NCBI GenBank assembly: GCA_035480415.1
Contig: DATIHT010000055.1
Span: 1-12,571 of the forward strand
Length of the DNA: 12,571 nucleotides
Source of the DNA: DATIHT01 sp035480415
Lineage (GTDB): Bacteria; Patescibacteriota; Microgenomatia; Curtissbacterales; GWA2-41-24
Direction: 5' to 3'
The position numbers and the translations under genes were made by a program. The notes beneath the pieces were generated by a model. That model was not told where the DNA came from. It ran no database searches and worked only from the letters and a program-made list of their open reading frames with translations. Below, piece after piece: positions 12,320 to 12,571 of the stretch. Within the stretch, counting starts at the first letter, position 1, and each line of letters begins with the position of its first letter.

Positions 12320-12571
12320 TTAAGCTTTGCTGATATTTAGACCTTTTACCTCTTCTGATACTTTAGCAAACTCCACAAGGAGCTTCTTTAATTTTGCTTC
12401 ATCTCCAGATTTTTGGACAACAGACAGTTGCGAGGATATAGTAGAGATCTCTCTTTTCAGAGAGGCCTTCTTTATCATCCTGGCAACCTTAATAATCTCA
12501 GCGGCCCAAAGCTCGCGGTCCGCAAACTCCGGTGATATTTCCACTAAGTATAAGCTGTCAACATAACCCGA
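12320..12571 (-). CDS. dnaG: DNA primase, C-terminal end (partial)
   Basis: The frame is open from the window edge at 12571 to a TAA at 12320, giving 83 residues with the true start outside the window. The text is helical and charged, with RELWAAEIIKVARMIKKASL and a closing KLLVEFAKVSEEVKGL. This resembles the C-terminal helicase-binding helices of bacterial DnaG, which end in similar L-K-R-x-I-x-x-L and L-L-x-x-F-x-x-L-x-x-E patterns. Position just before rpoD supports this, because dnaG-rpoD is a classic bacterial order. A short ORF from an internal GTG at 12544 is not a real start. Assignment rests on this short piece plus context. Confidence 0.7.
   Translation of the reverse strand, partial: SGYVDSLYLVEISPEFADRELWAAEIIKVARMIKKASLKREISTISSQLSVVQKSGDEAKLKKLLVEFAKVSEEVKGLNISKA

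Noticed and set aside
12320..12544. Independent 74-residue gene upstream of rpoD
   Set aside because: The frame continues open to the window edge and looks like the C-terminus of DnaG.

Overview
The window looks like part of a small, AT-rich, gene-dense bacterial chromosome, most likely a member of the Candidate Phyla Radiation (Patescibacteria, Microgenomates-like). This is inferred from the gene content: a dnaG-rpoD pair, a YfhO-type membrane protein beside a family-39-type glycosyltransferase, a NodU/CmcH carbamoyltransferase flanked by tiny membrane proteins, and LAGLIDADG-type proteins. It also rests on AT-rich intergenic repeats, an interrupted tRNA gene and very short intergenic spaces. 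Nothing in the window fixes the lineage with certainty.

Layout. Positions 1-273 (minus) hold the start of a small multi-pass membrane protein cut by the window edge. Positions 379-1551 (plus) encode an MFS transporter. Immediately downstream on the opposite strand (1553-1824) is a tRNA-Asn(GUU) gene split in its anticodon by a compact 200-nt group I intron. Three nucleotides upstream of that tRNA ends a gene (1828-2523, minus) for an HTH plus LAGLIDADG-like protein. Positions 2630-3235 (plus) encode a Rossmann-fold NAD(P)-binding protein, whose stop codon overlaps that of a convergent gene (3232-3696) for a membrane-anchored protein with a Pro-Ser/Thr repeat tail. Positions 3770-7816 (minus) are a tightly coupled pair: YfhO-like protein, then a GT39/ArnT-like glycosyltransferase. 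They are followed by a hairpin terminator. Divergent from them, 7879-8676 (plus) encodes a two-motif LAGLIDADG homing-endonuclease-like protein. Positions 8678-10979 (minus) carry a three-gene set: SxtJ-like small membrane protein, carbamoyltransferase, and DUF5989/SxtK-like mini-protein. Positions 11110-12571 (minus) carry the 3' end of dnaG and then the housekeeping sigma factor gene rpoD.

How it fits together. The YfhO/GT39 pair and the carbamoyltransferase trio suggest glycan assembly and decoration at the cell surface, and the Pro-Ser/Thr-tailed protein is a possible glycosylation target (inference). dnaG and rpoD are information-processing genes.

Two signals stand out. First, the tRNA-Asn group I intron has a P1 helix with the U.G splice-site pair, P2, P4, P5, P6, P7 and P8 helices and a terminal omega-G that can be read directly from the sequence. 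Second, several genes have a -10 box exactly six nucleotides before the start codon, which implies leaderless mRNAs. That geometry corrects two start sites (7879 and 10979) and matches the sigma-70-type factor encoded at the end of the window.
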